A stretch of DNA of 7,902 nt from Rhodospirillales bacterium (GTDB taxonomy: Bacteria; Pseudomonadota; Alphaproteobacteria; Rhodospirillales; Defluviicoccaceae). This document shows, piece after piece, positions 7,775-7,902 of this stretch. The notes beneath the pieces are model-generated. The model ran no database searches. It had not been told where the DNA came from and saw only the letters and a list, made by a program, of their open reading frames with translations. The stretch is taken from the NCBI GenBank assembly GCA_030622775.1, contig JAUXFS010000063.1, positions 1 through 7,902 on the forward strand, given 5' to 3'. The stretch's first letter is position 1. Each line of letters starts with the position of its first letter. The position numbers and the translations under genes are program-made.

Positions 7775-7902
7775 ACCCGACGGCTCCGATCATCGCCTTA
7801 GACCTCGGCCGAACCCTCGCCGGCCAAGCCCGAGAATCCCGCCCTGGCGCCGGACAAAGCGTCGAGAACAAAGGGGAAGTCGGAGGCCAAGCGGTCTTAG
7901 GA

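Noticed and set aside
7617..7871. 84-codon minus-strand frame at the right end
   Set aside because: Arg/Pro-rich chain overlapping the better-supported 51-residue gene, and no ribosome site at its ATG.

Overview
The window is high-GC DNA with long bacterial genes and GC-biased third codon positions. Gene content (box benzoyl-CoA genes, a dihydrolipoyl dehydrogenase, a cytochrome b561-type gene, an extended palindromic repeat) suits a metabolically versatile alphaproteobacterium. That placement is inference from style and content; no marker gene fixes it.

Left part (1-3589, minus strand) is a benzoyl-CoA 'box' operon read right to left: boxC (ring-cleaving 2,3-epoxybenzoyl-CoA dihydrolase), then boxB (diiron benzoyl-CoA 2,3-epoxidase) one base after the boxC stop, then, 29 bases on, the start of an adrenodoxin-reductase-type FAD/NADPH oxidoreductase cut by the window edge. 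BoxB and BoxC together convert benzoyl-CoA, with NADPH and O2, to 3,4-dehydroadipyl-CoA semialdehyde and formate. The usual reductase BoxA is not in the window; the partial flavoprotein may supply electrons or be an accessory.

Central intergenic region (3590-3867) separates divergent boxC and lpd. It holds a clear sigma70-type promoter for boxC (TTGCAT, 16-base spacer, TATAAT) overlain by a TGCA-N6-TGCA near-palindrome and two further TGCA sites. TGCA repeats are the kind of element bound by BzdR/BoxR benzoyl-CoA-responsive repressors, so this looks like the box control region. Nearer lpd is a perfect 24-bp-stem hairpin made of C-rich/G-rich arms, probably a dispersed REP-like repeat.

Right part: lpd (dihydrolipoyl dehydrogenase, E3) and an MFS permease on the plus strand, then a convergent cytochrome b561-family membrane haem protein on the minus strand (6699-7406). 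Divergent from it is a 51-residue, two-helix membrane protein (7619-7774) with a strong ribosome site. The 212 bases between these last two hold a CRP/FNR-like palindrome, a 12-bp-arm inverted repeat around a TATAAT box, and a 7-bp leader hairpin, suggesting regulated divergent transcription, perhaps by respiration or redox state. The last 128 bases contain no gene I can support.

The most notable signals are the boxC promoter/operator, the non-BoxA reductase behind boxB, and the regulated cytochrome b561/small membrane protein pair. I see no clearly new biological system.
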